From: Pyxidicoccus trucidator | GTDB lineage: Bacteria; Myxococcota; Myxococcia; Myxococcales; Myxococcaceae | NCBI RefSeq assembly: GCF_010894435.1 | Contig: NZ_JAAIXZ010000002.1 | Location: 682,001 to 746,000, forward strand | DNA length: 64,000 nt | Reading direction: 5' to 3' | Shown here: positions 42,691-50,579 of the stretch, in pieces | Layout of the letters: the number at the start of each line of letters is the position of its first letter | Numbering within the stretch: position 1 is the first letter of the stretch | Notes under the pieces: generated by a model | Seen by the model: only the letters and a program-made list of their open reading frames with translations | The model's database searches: none | What the model was told of the DNA's origin: nothing | Translations under genes and position numbers: made by a program

Positions 42691-44542
42691 CGCCCGCGGG
42701 GCCATGCTGGCCGTGCTCGCCCTGCTGGCCACTGCGCCGGCCTGGGCGAACGACGACCTCGATTTCTACCAGACGGTGGACCGCGAAGAGGTCGGGAGCC
42801 AGGACCCGTTCCGCCTGACGGTGGTGGTGGTGGACGCGCCGCCCAACGCACAGGTGCAACTGCCGGAGTCGGACGACTTCGAGGTCCTCTCCAGCTCACG
42901 CAGCAGCCAGCGCTCGATTTCGCTGTCGGGTGGCGGCCCGGCCGTCATCCAGGACATCACCCGGTACACGCTGGTGATGCGGGCCAATCGCGCCGGCAGG
43001 CTGAAGATTCCGCCCTCGCAAATCACGGTGCGCGGGAAGACGTACAGGACGCAGCCGGTGGAGGTTTCCGTGAGGGCGGGCCGGCTGGGCTCGTCGCCGC
43101 CCTCCAGTCAGTCCGGGAGCTCGTTGCCGGACCCGTTCGCGAGCGCTCCCTCCACGCAGAGGCCGGACCCGTTCGGGGACGCGCTGGAGGAGGACGAGCC
43201 CACGATTCCGCGCGGAGACTCGGACCTGTTCCTGCGCTCGAGCCTGGACCGGGACGAGGTCTTCGTGGGCGAGCAGTTGACGCTGTCGCTCTTCATCTAC
43301 TCGCGGGTGGACCTGTCCAGCGTGGACTCCGTCACCATGCCCAAGCTGGAGGGCTTCTGGACGGAGGAGGTGGAGAGCCCCACGCAGCTGTCCGGTGAGC
43401 AGAAGATTGTCGACGGAATCCCATACCGGGCCTACCTGCTGCGCCGCCGCGCGTTGTTCCCGGTGAAGGCCGGCGCGCTGTCCATCACCCCCGCCGAGGC
43501 GGACATCACCACCGGCTTCCTCTTCGCGGGCCACCGCGTGCACCGCGTCTCCAACGGGCTGAAGGTGAAGGTGAAGCCGCTGCCGCCGGGCGCTCCGCCG
43601 GGCATGTCCAACGCGCACGTGGGGAGCTGGCGGCTGTCCATGGACGTGTCGCAGACGCGCGTGGAGCTGGGCCAGCCCGTCACGGTGAAGGTCATCCTGG
43701 AGGGCGTGGGCAACGTGAAGAACGTCACCCCGCCGAAGCTCACCGGCCCGGCCGCGCTCAAAATCTATGACCCGACCACCACCGACAAGGTGGCGCCGCA
43801 GCGCAACCGCGTGCAGGGCCGCCGCGTGGTGGAGTACCTGGTGATGCCGCAGCGCACGGGCACCTTCACGCTGCCCGCGCTGGAGTTCCCCTTCTTCGAC
43901 CCGCGTGCGCAGTCGTACGACGTCGCTCGCACGGACCCGGTGACGATTACGGTGGAGGCGGGCGCGGGCGGTGTGTCGGCGCTGCCCGCGTCGCCGTCGC
44001 AGGTGGCGGATGCGGCCAACGAGCAGAAGAACGTGCTGACGGCGGGCGGGCTGCGGCCGGTGCGCTACCAGGCGCGCTTCGTGACGCCGTCCGAGCCGCC
44101 CTGGAAGCGGAGCTTCTTCCTTCCGGCGGTGCTGGCGCCGCTGGGGCTGCTGCTGGGCGTGGCCCTCATCGGCGGGGTGCGCGGGAAGCTGGCCACCCGC
44201 ACGGAGGCGGACCGCGGCCGGCAGCAGGCGAAGGCCGCGCGCAAGCGGCTGGCGGAAGCGGAGAAGCTGCAGGGAGGCGGCAACGTGGGGGCCTTCTACG
44301 GAGAGGTGGAGAAGGCGGTGCATGGCTTCCTGGAGGCGCGCCTGGGCGTGCCGGTGGGCGGCCTCACGCGCGACGTGCTCGCCGAGCGGCTGACGGCGGC
44401 TGGCGCGGATGCGGAGCGGCGCTCGAAGGTGCTGTTCGTGCTGGAGGCGTGTGACCTCGGCCGCTATGGCGGCGGAGGCAACCCCGCCGAGCGTCAGAAG
44501 GTGATGGACGCCGCGGCGGCGGCCATGGAGGGCTGGGCGTGA
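42674..44542 (+). CDS. BatD-type oxygen-tolerance membrane protein
   Basis: The 622-residue protein has a signal peptide (about 10-25), several beta-sandwich domains (30-460; FYQTVDREEVGSQDPFRL, SLDRDEVFVGEQLTLSLFIYS) typical of BatD, a membrane helix (about 483-503) and a cytoplasmic helical tail. ATG 42674 overlaps the previous gene by 17 bases. BatD is thought to work with BatA/B on the periplasmic side. Confidence 0.9.
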   Translation: MRRTGSARGAMLAVLALLATAPAWANDDLDFYQTVDREEVGSQDPFRLTVVVVDAPPNAQVQLPESDDFEVLSSSRSSQRSISLSGGGPAVIQDITRYTLVMRANRAGRLKIPPSQITVRGKTYRTQPVEVSVRAGRLGSSPPSSQSGSSLPDPFASAPSTQRPDPFGDALEEDEPTIPRGDSDLFLRSSLDRDEVFVGEQLTLSLFIYSRVDLSSVDSVTMPKLEGFWTEEVESPTQLSGEQKIVDGIPYRAYLLRRRALFPVKAGALSITPAEADITTGFLFAGHRVHRVSNGLKVKVKPLPPGAPPGMSNAHVGSWRLSMDVSQTRVELGQPVTVKVILEGVGNVKNVTPPKLTGPAALKIYDPTTTDKVAPQRNRVQGRRVVEYLVMPQRTGTFTLPALEFPFFDPRAQSYDVARTDPVTITVEAGAGGVSALPASPSQVADAANEQKNVLTAGGLRPVRYQARFVTPSEPPWKRSFFLPAVLAPLGLLLGVALIGGVRGKLATRTEADRGRQQAKAARKRLAEAEKLQGGGNVGAFYGEVEKAVHGFLEARLGVPVGGLTRDVLAERLTAAGADAERRSKVLFVLEACDLGRYGGGGNPAERQKVMDAAAAAMEGWA

Positions 44543-45249
44543 GCGGCTACTACACGCCGGAAGAGGCGCAGGACGTCTTCCTGAAGGCCAACGAGGCGTA
44601 CGCGCGCGAGGACTACGCGGCGGCGCAGGCGGGCTACGAGAAGCTGCTGACGAACGGCCATGGTGGGCAGGACGTGCTCTACAACCTGGGCACCACGCAC
44701 CTGGCGCGGGGAGACCTGGGCCGGGCGGTGCTGGCCCTGGAGCAGGCGAAGAAGGAAGGCAGCCGCGCGCCGGACCTGGAGGCCAACCTGTCCGTGGCCC
44801 GCGCGCGCCAGGTGGACAAGGTGGTGGGCGCCACGGCGGAGGAGGAGTTCCTTCCCCGCGTGGCGGCGGCCACGGATGGCAACGTGGTGGCGTGGACCTT
44901 CCTCGGTACCTGGGTGGCGGCCTTCGCCCTGGTGCTGCTGTGGCGCGCGCTCCGCCCGGGCCGGCGCACGGGGGTGGGGGTGGTGGCCGCGCTGCTCTTC
45001 GCGGTGGCGGTGCCCTCGGGGCTGCTCCTCGCCACGCATGCATGGGTGGACGAAACGGTGCACGAGGCCGTGGTGCTGGCCCCCACGCTGGTGGCGCGCG
45101 AGCTGCCCCAGCCCGGCGCCCGCTCCATCTTCGAGGTCCACGCCGGCCTCAAGGTGCGGCTCCTGGAGGAGACGGGCCGCTTCGTCCGCATCCGCCTCCC
45201 CAATGGCCTGGAGGGTTGGGCCGAGCGGGACGGGATAGCGGAAATCTGA
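44539..45249 (+). CDS. BatE-like protein: TPR, two membrane helices, SH3-like domain
   Basis: The 236-residue protein begins with TPR units (YYTPEEAQDVFLKANEAY, VLYNLGTTHLARGDLGRAVLAL), has two membrane helices (about 116-132 and 140-160), and ends with a bacterial SH3-like domain (LKVRLLEETGRFVRIRLPNG...GWAERDGI). This is the BatE layout. Start GTG 44539 (GTGA overlap). It is the last gene of the nine-gene moxR operon. Confidence 0.9.
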   Translation: MSGYYTPEEAQDVFLKANEAYAREDYAAAQAGYEKLLTNGHGGQDVLYNLGTTHLARGDLGRAVLALEQAKKEGSRAPDLEANLSVARARQVDKVVGATAEEEFLPRVAAATDGNVVAWTFLGTWVAAFALVLLWRALRPGRRTGVGVVAALLFAVAVPSGLLLATHAWVDETVHEAVVLAPTLVARELPQPGARSIFEVHAGLKVRLLEETGRFVRIRLPNGLEGWAERDGIAEI

Positions 45250-45366
45250 AGCCCTGGCGGATGCCCGCCGGGAAGTGTCGCTCGACGGGGCTTGGAAGCG
45301 CGCGAGGCCCCGGCGATAGACTGGGCGCGGGAGGGAAGGCGGCTTCTTCCTGGAGGTCGTGGCTCC

Positions 45367-45738
45367 GTGTTCGAGGTCGAGGCGCGCGTCGGCAAGAATC
45401 GGCTGGTGGTGCGCATCTGGGGAGACCTCGACGATGCGGAAGCGCGCCAGATTGGCGACGCCGCCGTGCGCGCCGTCGACCGGCTGCGGCCGGGGCTCGA
45501 CATCCTGTCGGACCTCAGTGGCCTGACGCGAGTCCCGGTGGAGTGCGCGGCGCAGCTCCGGCGCATCGTCGAGGCCGCGCAGGCGCGAGGCCTGCGCCAG
45601 GTGGTGCGGGTGGTGGGGCGCTCCGCGGAGGCCGCCCTCCAGTTCCAGCGCATCAGCCGGAGCATCGGCTACGAGGCCTACCTGGCCTTCTCCCTGGAGG
45701 AGGCGGAGCGGATGCTGGACGGTGGCGAGCCTCCGTGA
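45367..45738 (+). CDS. Small STAS-like domain protein
   Basis: The 123-residue alternating beta/alpha protein (VVRIWGDLDDAEARQIG, GLDILSDLSGLTRVP, RQVVRVVGRSAEA) resembles STAS or SpoIIAA-like folds used in anti-sigma-factor and second-messenger signalling. The conserved phospho-Ser position of SpoIIAA is not evident. The start is uncertain: GTG 45367 has GGAGG about 10 bases upstream; TTG 45292 would add 25 residues. It stands alone between the Bat operon and a convergent gene. Confidence 0.68.
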   Translation: MFEVEARVGKNRLVVRIWGDLDDAEARQIGDAAVRAVDRLRPGLDILSDLSGLTRVPVECAAQLRRIVEAAQARGLRQVVRVVGRSAEAALQFQRISRSIGYEAYLAFSLEEAERMLDGGEPP

Positions 45739-45765
45739 GCCGTGCCGGGAGGCGGGCCCTCCGGT

Positions 45766-46818
45766 TCAGCTCCGCCGGCCGGTGAGGCGCGCGAAGAGGC
45801 CGGGCTTCTGCGGCTTGCGCTCACCCGCGGACGCGGCGGCAAGGCCCGTCACCTTGAGCAGGTTCTGCTGGAAGACGGCATTGCCCGGCTCCAGCTCCAC
45901 GGCGCGCTCCAGGAGTTCCGCGGCGCGCGCGTAGTCCTTGCGCTGGTGGACGAGGATGAGGGCCAGCTTGCTGTAGAGGACCGCGGCCTCGGGCACGCGG
46001 GCGATGGCGCGCGTGAGCACCTCGATGGCGCGCTCCACCTGGCCGTCGCGCTCCAGCCGCACCGCGCGCTGGAGGAAGTCCTCCGCCGTCGCCGGGGCGA
46101 AGCCCGTGGGGGGCGCATCCAGGGGCATGGTGGGGCGGGACGGCCGGGGCGGAGGCGTGGGGGCCGCGGCGCGAGCGCTTGGGGCGAGGGGGGGCTGCGC
46201 GCGGGCCGGGGTGGGCTGGGCCGGCGCGGGGGGCGGTGGGCGCGAGGCCCTGGGCGGCGGCGGCGGTTCCTCGTCACCGAGCGCCATGGGCTCCGGCGAT
46301 AGGAACTCGTTGCCGTCCAGCACCGGCAGCTCTTCCGGGGGCAAGGGCAGGGAGGGCGCGCCGGGGATGCGGTGCAGCTCCACCACGCCGCGCTCCAGCA
46401 GGGCCTTGAGGACGACCTTCACCTCGATTTCCGGCAGCCGGGCCGCGAGCGCCAGCTCCGGCACGGGCTGGACGCCGTCGATGAAGGACGCGATGTGGGC
46501 CTCGAACGGGTGGAGCGGCTGGAGGGCGATGTCCAGCCCGGCCCGCAGGCGCGGCACCGTGTGCGAGTCCATGGGCACGGTGAAGCGCGCGGTGGCGAGG
46601 TCGTGCGGGGTGGGCGGCTTCGGCGGAGGAGGCTGGGGCACCTCCAGCGTGCGCGTGCGCTGGGGAGGCGACAGCAGCGCCCGGACGATGGTGGGCTCGG
46701 TCGCGACGTACTCCCCGCTGGCCTGGTCTGCGTCCAGCAGCAGCCCGCAGTGCCCGCACTGGAAGTCGTTCCCGGCCACTGCCCCCTGGCACTCGGGACA
46801 TTCGAGGTTTGCAGCCAT
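45766..46818 (-). CDS. Zinc-ribbon protein with TPR-like C-terminus
   Basis: The 350-residue cytoplasmic protein has an N-terminal zinc ribbon (CPEC at 7-10, CGHC at 21-24). A helical winged-helix-like region (about 85-150; FEAHIASFIDGVQPVPELA) resembles the C-terminal part of DUF4388-type proteins. A Pro/Ala-rich linker and two or three TPR units (about 265-330; ERAIEVLTRAIARVP, YARAAELLERAVELEPG) follow. The combination is common in myxobacteria but unnamed. No membrane segment is present. Confidence 0.8.
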   Translation of the reverse strand: MAANLECPECQGAVAGNDFQCGHCGLLLDADQASGEYVATEPTIVRALLSPPQRTRTLEVPQPPPPKPPTPHDLATARFTVPMDSHTVPRLRAGLDIALQPLHPFEAHIASFIDGVQPVPELALAARLPEIEVKVVLKALLERGVVELHRIPGAPSLPLPPEELPVLDGNEFLSPEPMALGDEEPPPPPRASRPPPPAPAQPTPARAQPPLAPSARAAAPTPPPRPSRPTMPLDAPPTGFAPATAEDFLQRAVRLERDGQVERAIEVLTRAIARVPEAAVLYSKLALILVHQRKDYARAAELLERAVELEPGNAVFQQNLLKVTGLAAASAGERKPQKPGLFARLTGRRS

Positions 46819-47149
46819 TTCCGGCTCATCATAGCGCCCGCGGGTCACCGCCGCCCGGGTGCGCTGGCGCCCAATACGGGCTTCACCCGCCTGTCAGGCC
46901 GGCTAATCAGCGGGCATGAGGGCGACCGGGGTCGGGATGCGTTGGGACTCCAGCAGGGAAGTTGGGGCAACCGCGCGGGGAGCGGCTTACGTATGGGCGA
47001 TGCGGGTGACACCCGACAATCGACGTAACCACCCTGTTGCGTGGGGGCCCCCCGGGGCTATACCGCGCGCCGCAGGTGGCACCGGCATCGGGGGGTGGCG
47101 CAGGCCCGCGAGCCATCCCGCAGTGGTCTCGAGTCGCGTCCGGAGAACC
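46819..47149. other. 331-base divergent intergenic region
   Basis: This region lies between the zinc-ribbon TPR gene (-) and the receiver gene (+). The frame upstream of the receiver gene stays open but has no ribosome site and an unnatural composition. A GC-rich GGGGGCCCCCC palindrome lies near 47046. No promoter could be assigned with confidence. Confidence 0.5.
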
Positions 47150-47557
47150 ATGGCTGGCAATTACCAGGCACCCTTCCACATCCTGCTCGTCGAGGATGAA
47201 CCGGTCATCCGAGAGCTGGTGCGCTCGATGTTGAGCGATGGCTCCGTGGACGTGGTGTGCGCGGCCAACGGGCTGGAAGGGCTGAAGCTGGCGCGCAGCC
47301 AGACGTTCCACCTCATCCTGATGGACGTGGTGCTGCCGCAGCTCGACGGCATCTCCGTGTGCCGCATCATCAAGAGCGACCCGGCCACCTCCTACGTGCC
47401 GCTCTACATGCTCACCGCGAAGGCGAAGAAGTCAGACATGGAGAGCGCCACGCTGGCTGGCGCGGATGGCTACATCCACAAGCCCTTCCGCGGTGCGGAG
47501 TTGATGGCGCTGGTGGAGCGGCTGCGAGCGGGGCCGGTGAAGACCGAGCCCGCCTGA
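47150..47557 (+). CDS. Single-domain response regulator
   Basis: The 135-residue protein is one CheY-like receiver: acidic pocket LVEDEP, phospho-acceptor Asp59 in ILMDVVLPQLDG, Thr in MLTAKAKK and Lys in YIHKPF. ATG 47150 has GGAG 5 bases upstream. No output domain is attached, so it must act on a partner protein. It converges with a PilZ gene 16 bases away. The partner kinase is not in the immediate neighbourhood. Confidence 0.92.
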   Translation: MAGNYQAPFHILLVEDEPVIRELVRSMLSDGSVDVVCAANGLEGLKLARSQTFHLILMDVVLPQLDGISVCRIIKSDPATSYVPLYMLTAKAKKSDMESATLAGADGYIHKPFRGAELMALVERLRAGPVKTEPA

Positions 47558-47573
47558 GCCTTCGTCCAGCCCC

Positions 47574-47894
47574 TCAGGGCAGGCGCGGGTGGAGGAAGCG
47601 CGCCAGGGCGATGAAGTCGTCCCAGTCCAGCTCGCCGAACTCCAGTGCCACGCCGTCCACGTCGCGGCGCCGGATGCTGCACCTGGTGACGATTTCGCGG
47701 TCGCCGGGCAGGGGCACGGCGATGGTGAGCTCCCGCATGGTGTCCGCGGGGTGGGCCTGGAGGAACAGGCCGGCCATGGACACGTCTCGCGCCCGGACAT
47801 TCACCGTCCGGCCCGCCAGGAGCACCTTCACGGGGATGTCGGCCTCGACGCGCGGGTGGAAGCGCTCGACCGTCTTGGGGTCAGTGGGAGTCAT
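47574..47894 (-). CDS. PilZ-domain protein
   Basis: The 106-residue protein has a shortened c-di-GMP binding signature: ERFHPRVEADIPVKV (RxxxR would be expected, here one Arg), DVSMAGLFLQ (D/NxSxxG present) and VALEF. Binding may be altered because the first motif is incomplete. It is divergent from the type III export operon, with a perfect palindrome in the 227-base gap, and convergent with a CheY-like gene. Confidence 0.85.
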   Translation of the reverse strand: MTPTDPKTVERFHPRVEADIPVKVLLAGRTVNVRARDVSMAGLFLQAHPADTMRELTIAVPLPGDREIVTRCSIRRRDVDGVALEFGELDWDDFIALARFLHPRLP

Positions 47895-47975
47895 CACCGG
47901 TGCATCTCCTCTGCGTGCGACAGGGTGCGACAACTCTGAGGCACGCGGCAGGAGAGGCAAGTTTCCGTCCGCCCC

Positions 47976-47995
47976 GTCCGTCCCGTGGGACGGAC
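47976..47995. promoter_or_regulatory. Perfect palindrome between PilZ gene and type III operon
   Basis: GTCCGTCCC-GT-GGGACGGAC has 9 bp arms. It sits between the divergent PilZ gene and the export operon and could be an operator for either. A weak sigma-54-like TGGCACG-N4-CTGA follows at 48070-48084, about 38 bases before the first operon gene, but its -12 dinucleotide is GA, not GC. Confidence 0.4.
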
Positions 47996-48121
47996 CCTCC
48001 TCCCGGACCGTGGAGGGTGTCGTCCCCTCGCGTTCGGGCCATGTGCTTGGGATTGCTGGGCTTTCGTTCTGGCACGCCGGCTGAAGAAGGCCCTCCCGCA
48101 ACCCACCGCAGGAGGCGGCCC

Positions 48122-48610
48122 ATGGACCACGACAAACGGATTCCCTCGCTGACCATCACCCACACCGTGCAGCGGCAGACGCCGAAGGACGAGTTCGGCA
48201 CGGTGCTGGCGCGCGCGGCACAGGAGGTGGTGCGCTCGGGCGCGGGAATCGTCGGGGGGATGATTCCGGCGGGCCCCATCGTCAGCGCGGCCATCTCCAG
48301 CACCCGGGCGGTGGTGTCGGCCGTGGCCACCACGCCGGGCTCCGCGAGCACCACGGTGCCGGTGGCGGGGGGCACGGGCAGCGGCGGGAGCGTGGGGGGC
48401 GCGGGCTCGACGGGCGCCACGGGCAGTGGGGACGCGTGGGACTTGCTGGAGGCGCAGCGGGCGCTCAGCGCGGACGGCCAGAAGTTCAACATGGCCTACC
48501 TGCAGCTCCAGAACGAGATGCAGAAGGAGAGCCGCGAGCACAACGCCATCTCCAACATCATGAAGGTCCGCCACGACTCCGCGAAAGCGGCCATCAACAA
48601 CATCCGCTGA
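48122..48610 (+). CDS. First gene of the type III export operon, possible filament/needle-type protein
   Basis: The 162-residue protein has a Gly/Ser/Thr-rich middle (about 75-105) and a C-terminal helical stretch (MAYLQLQNEMQKESREHN, KVRHDSAKAAINNI) whose heptad-like pattern and position next to sctI recall needle, filament or translocator-type proteins of non-flagellar systems. It has no signal peptide, as expected for a substrate exported by the apparatus. AGGAGG lies 9 bases before the ATG. Identity is inferred from context. Confidence 0.6.
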   Translation: MDHDKRIPSLTITHTVQRQTPKDEFGTVLARAAQEVVRSGAGIVGGMIPAGPIVSAAISSTRAVVSAVATTPGSASTTVPVAGGTGSGGSVGGAGSTGATGSGDAWDLLEAQRALSADGQKFNMAYLQLQNEMQKESREHNAISNIMKVRHDSAKAAINNIR

Positions 48611-48625
48611 GGAGCCGCGCGAGCC

Positions 48626-49111
48626 ATGGCCATGGACAAGGTGGGCCCGGTGGGCGGAGCGGGCGTGTCGCCCGCGGTGGAGCCTGGACGGGAGCGGTTT
48701 GGGAAGGTGCTGGAAGAAGCGCGGGGGCCTGCCCGGGGCGCCGGGTTGCCGGTGGCCACGGAAGGGCCGCCGGGGAATGCGCCCGTGGAAGCCCCACGCG
48801 GAGCGAGCCGGGCGGAAGCGGTGGGCCGGGCCTCACCGGGCTGCGCGGAGGTGAAGCCGGGCGCGCGGGTGGACTCGGTGCAGGCGGCGCGCGAGCAGCA
48901 GGCGGCGCAGGTGTTGGACCGGGTGGGGCAGGCGCAGAAGCGGTTGGACACCATCCTCAAGCTCGCGGAGTCCGGCCGCACCTTCACAGCAGCGGAGTTA
49001 CTCGCGCTGCAGGCCCACGTCTACCGGGCGAGCCAGGAGCTCGACCTCGCCGGCAAGGTCGTCGAGAAGGCGACCGGCGGCGTCAAGCAGGTCCTCCAGA
49101 CCCAGGTTTGA
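48626..49111 (+). CDS. sctI: Type III export inner-rod-like protein (SctI)
   Basis: The first 85 residues are disordered. The C-terminal 60 residues (TILKLAESGRTFTAAELLAL, QAHVYRASQELDLAGKVVEK, ATGGVKQVLQTQ) match the SctI/YscI pattern: a Gln after the 'LL-A' helix and a final helix ending in Gln near the C-terminus. SctI polymerises beneath the needle inside the basal body. It lies directly upstream of sctJ, the usual order. Confidence 0.72.
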   Translation: MAMDKVGPVGGAGVSPAVEPGRERFGKVLEEARGPARGAGLPVATEGPPGNAPVEAPRGASRAEAVGRASPGCAEVKPGARVDSVQAAREQQAAQVLDRVGQAQKRLDTILKLAESGRTFTAAELLALQAHVYRASQELDLAGKVVEKATGGVKQVLQTQV

Positions 49112-49123
49112 GGAGCACCCATC

Positions 49124-49927
49124 ATGCGATTCCCTCCCCGACGCTGTCTCATCTTCCTCCTGCTCCTGGGCGCCAGTGCGTGCCGGGAGCGCATCCAGCA
49201 CGGCCTGGACGAGCGGCAGGCCAACGAGCTCCAGGCGGTGCTCATCGAGCGCGGGCTCGACGCCCGCAAGGTGCCGGAGGCCGGCAAGAAGCCCACCTGG
49301 TCCATCGAAGTCACGGACGAGCAGTCCTCGGACGCGGTGCGAATCCTCGCGGAGCTGGGGCTGCCGAGGCCCGCGGAGGAGGTGGGGTGTGACGTCTTCG
49401 GTGGGGGAGGGCTGGTGCGCACGCCGGTGGAGGAGGGGGTCTGCCGGGTGCGGGTGCTGGAGCGGGGGCTGGAGAAGACGCTGCAGACGGTGGACGGCGT
49501 GCTGCTGGCGCGTGTCCACCTGGTGGTGCCGGCGCCACCGAGGCCCGGTCAGGTGCCCACGCCGTCGAAGGCCTCGGCCATGCTGCGCGTGGCGCCGGGG
49601 AGCGCGGCCCGGGTGCGGAAGTCCTCGGAGACGCTGCGGACGCTCATCGCGGGAGGCGTGGAGGGGCTGGCGCCGGAGTCGGTGTCGCTGCTGGTGGACG
49701 AGGTCTCCTCGCGGGTGGAGGTCCCCGTGGGGGTGGGCGTGTCGCCGCTGACGAGGCTGCGTGCGCTGCTCGCGGCGCTGGGCGTGGTGGTGACGGGGCT
49801 GGCGGTGGCGCTGGTGCTGGTGACGCTGCGGATGCGCCACTACCGGGACCGGGCCTTGGTGCCGCCCTCGACGCCAGCGCCCGCGAGGCCGGTGCTGACG
49901 CCAGGTGCGGCTCGCAAGGTGGCGTGA
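49124..49927 (+). CDS. sctJ: Type III inner-membrane ring lipoprotein SctJ (YscJ/FliF-like)
   Basis: The 267-residue protein has a lipobox (LLLGASAC), two ring-building domains (about 20-70 ERQANELQAVLIERGLDARKV; 110-190 ERGLEKTLQTVDGVLLARVH and ARVRKSSETLRTLIAGGVEGL) and a C-terminal membrane helix (about 215-240) with a short tail. This is the SctJ layout. It forms the inner-membrane ring together with SctD, whose gene is not in the window. Confidence 0.93.
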   Translation: MRFPPRRCLIFLLLLGASACRERIQHGLDERQANELQAVLIERGLDARKVPEAGKKPTWSIEVTDEQSSDAVRILAELGLPRPAEEVGCDVFGGGGLVRTPVEEGVCRVRVLERGLEKTLQTVDGVLLARVHLVVPAPPRPGQVPTPSKASAMLRVAPGSAARVRKSSETLRTLIAGGVEGLAPESVSLLVDEVSSRVEVPVGVGVSPLTRLRALLAALGVVVTGLAVALVLVTLRMRHYRDRALVPPSTPAPARPVLTPGAARKVA

Positions 49928-49949
49928 GAGGCCAGGGGAGGGCGTCACC

Positions 49950-50432
49950 ATGGAAGCGACACGTGTGGGCCGGGCCACCCGGCCGAAGGCAAAGACGAAG
50001 CCCGTTCAGCTTCCGCCGCGAGAGGAGGCGCCTCCTCCAGCCGGACCTCTTCCGCCCCTGGCCCTGCCGCTGGAGCGCTACGCGCTGGTGGCGTGGGTGC
50101 TCGGACGGGAGCGCGCGGCGGAGTTGCTGAGCGGGCTGGGGACGCGCGAGGCGGAGCGGGCGAAGGAGCACCTGCTGCGCATCTCGGGAATGTCCTCGGC
50201 GCAGCGGCAGGCGAAGGTCGCGGTGGAGTTCGGGGAGCGGGCCGATGCCGCCGCGAGGCTGAGGGGGGTGATGGAGGAGGTGTCGGAGCCGCTGCGCCGG
50301 GAACTCTTCCGTCGCCTGCCGCCCTACCACCGGACCCTGTTCCCGGAGCGTCAGCTGGAGCCCGTCGATGAGGCCAGTCCGCCCGCGCTGGGCGCCCTGG
50401 CCGAGCGGCTCATCCGCGAAGCCACGCGCTGA
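49950..50432 (+). CDS. FliG-like or SctK-like export-associated protein
   Basis: The 160-residue protein has a basic Pro-rich start. A helical domain follows (about 45-100: LERYALVAWVLGRERAAELL, REAERAKEHLLRISGMS, VAVEFGE) whose pattern matches the N-terminal domain of FliG (LLSLGxExAAxVLKxL, EVxxVLxEF). It ends in a second helical bundle. It sits between sctJ and sctQ, where an adaptor between the membrane ring and the C-ring or sorting platform is expected. The match is by eye; an SctK-type protein is possible. Confidence 0.55.
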   Translation: MEATRVGRATRPKAKTKPVQLPPREEAPPPAGPLPPLALPLERYALVAWVLGRERAAELLSGLGTREAERAKEHLLRISGMSSAQRQAKVAVEFGERADAAARLRGVMEEVSEPLRRELFRRLPPYHRTLFPERQLEPVDEASPPALGALAERLIREATR

Positions 50433-50465
50433 GTCTTTCCGCGGAGCCGTCCCGGCCCGCGTACC

Positions 50466-50488
50466 CGGCATCCCGTATCCGGATGCCG
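50466..50488 (+). terminator. Hairpin 1 in the gap before sctQ
   Basis: CGGCATCC-CGTATCC-GGATGCCG has an 8-bp stem. With hairpin 2 it occupies the only sizeable gap (147 bases) in the export operon. It could partly terminate or process the transcript. Confidence 0.45.
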
Positions 50489-50518
50489 CGTCTCTTCAAC
50501 CCCTCGACTTCACGGGCG

Positions 50519-50537
50519 CGGCACCTGGCGGGTGCCG
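50519..50537 (+). promoter_or_regulatory. Hairpin 2 in the sctQ leader
   Basis: CGGCACC-TGGCG-GGTGCCG has a 7-bp stem, about 42 bases before the sctQ start. It lies too near the start for a simple terminator and may control RNA stability or translation. Confidence 0.35.
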
Positions 50538-50579
50538 TGCACGGGTGGGGTGTGTCCCAACGCCGCCAGGGAGCTTGCG

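Noticed and set aside
47040..47062. GGGGGCCCCCC palindrome as a regulatory site
   Set aside because: A short homopolymer palindrome of this kind is expected by chance at 70% GC.
46916..47149. N-terminal extension of the single-domain response regulator (78 residues)
   Set aside because: The extension has no domain or ribosome site, and the ATG at 47150 has GGAG at good spacing and begins a complete receiver.
48070..48084. Sigma-54 promoter for the type III operon
   Set aside because: TGGCACG is perfect, but the -12 element reads CTGA instead of TTGC, so the essential GC is missing; noted only as weak.
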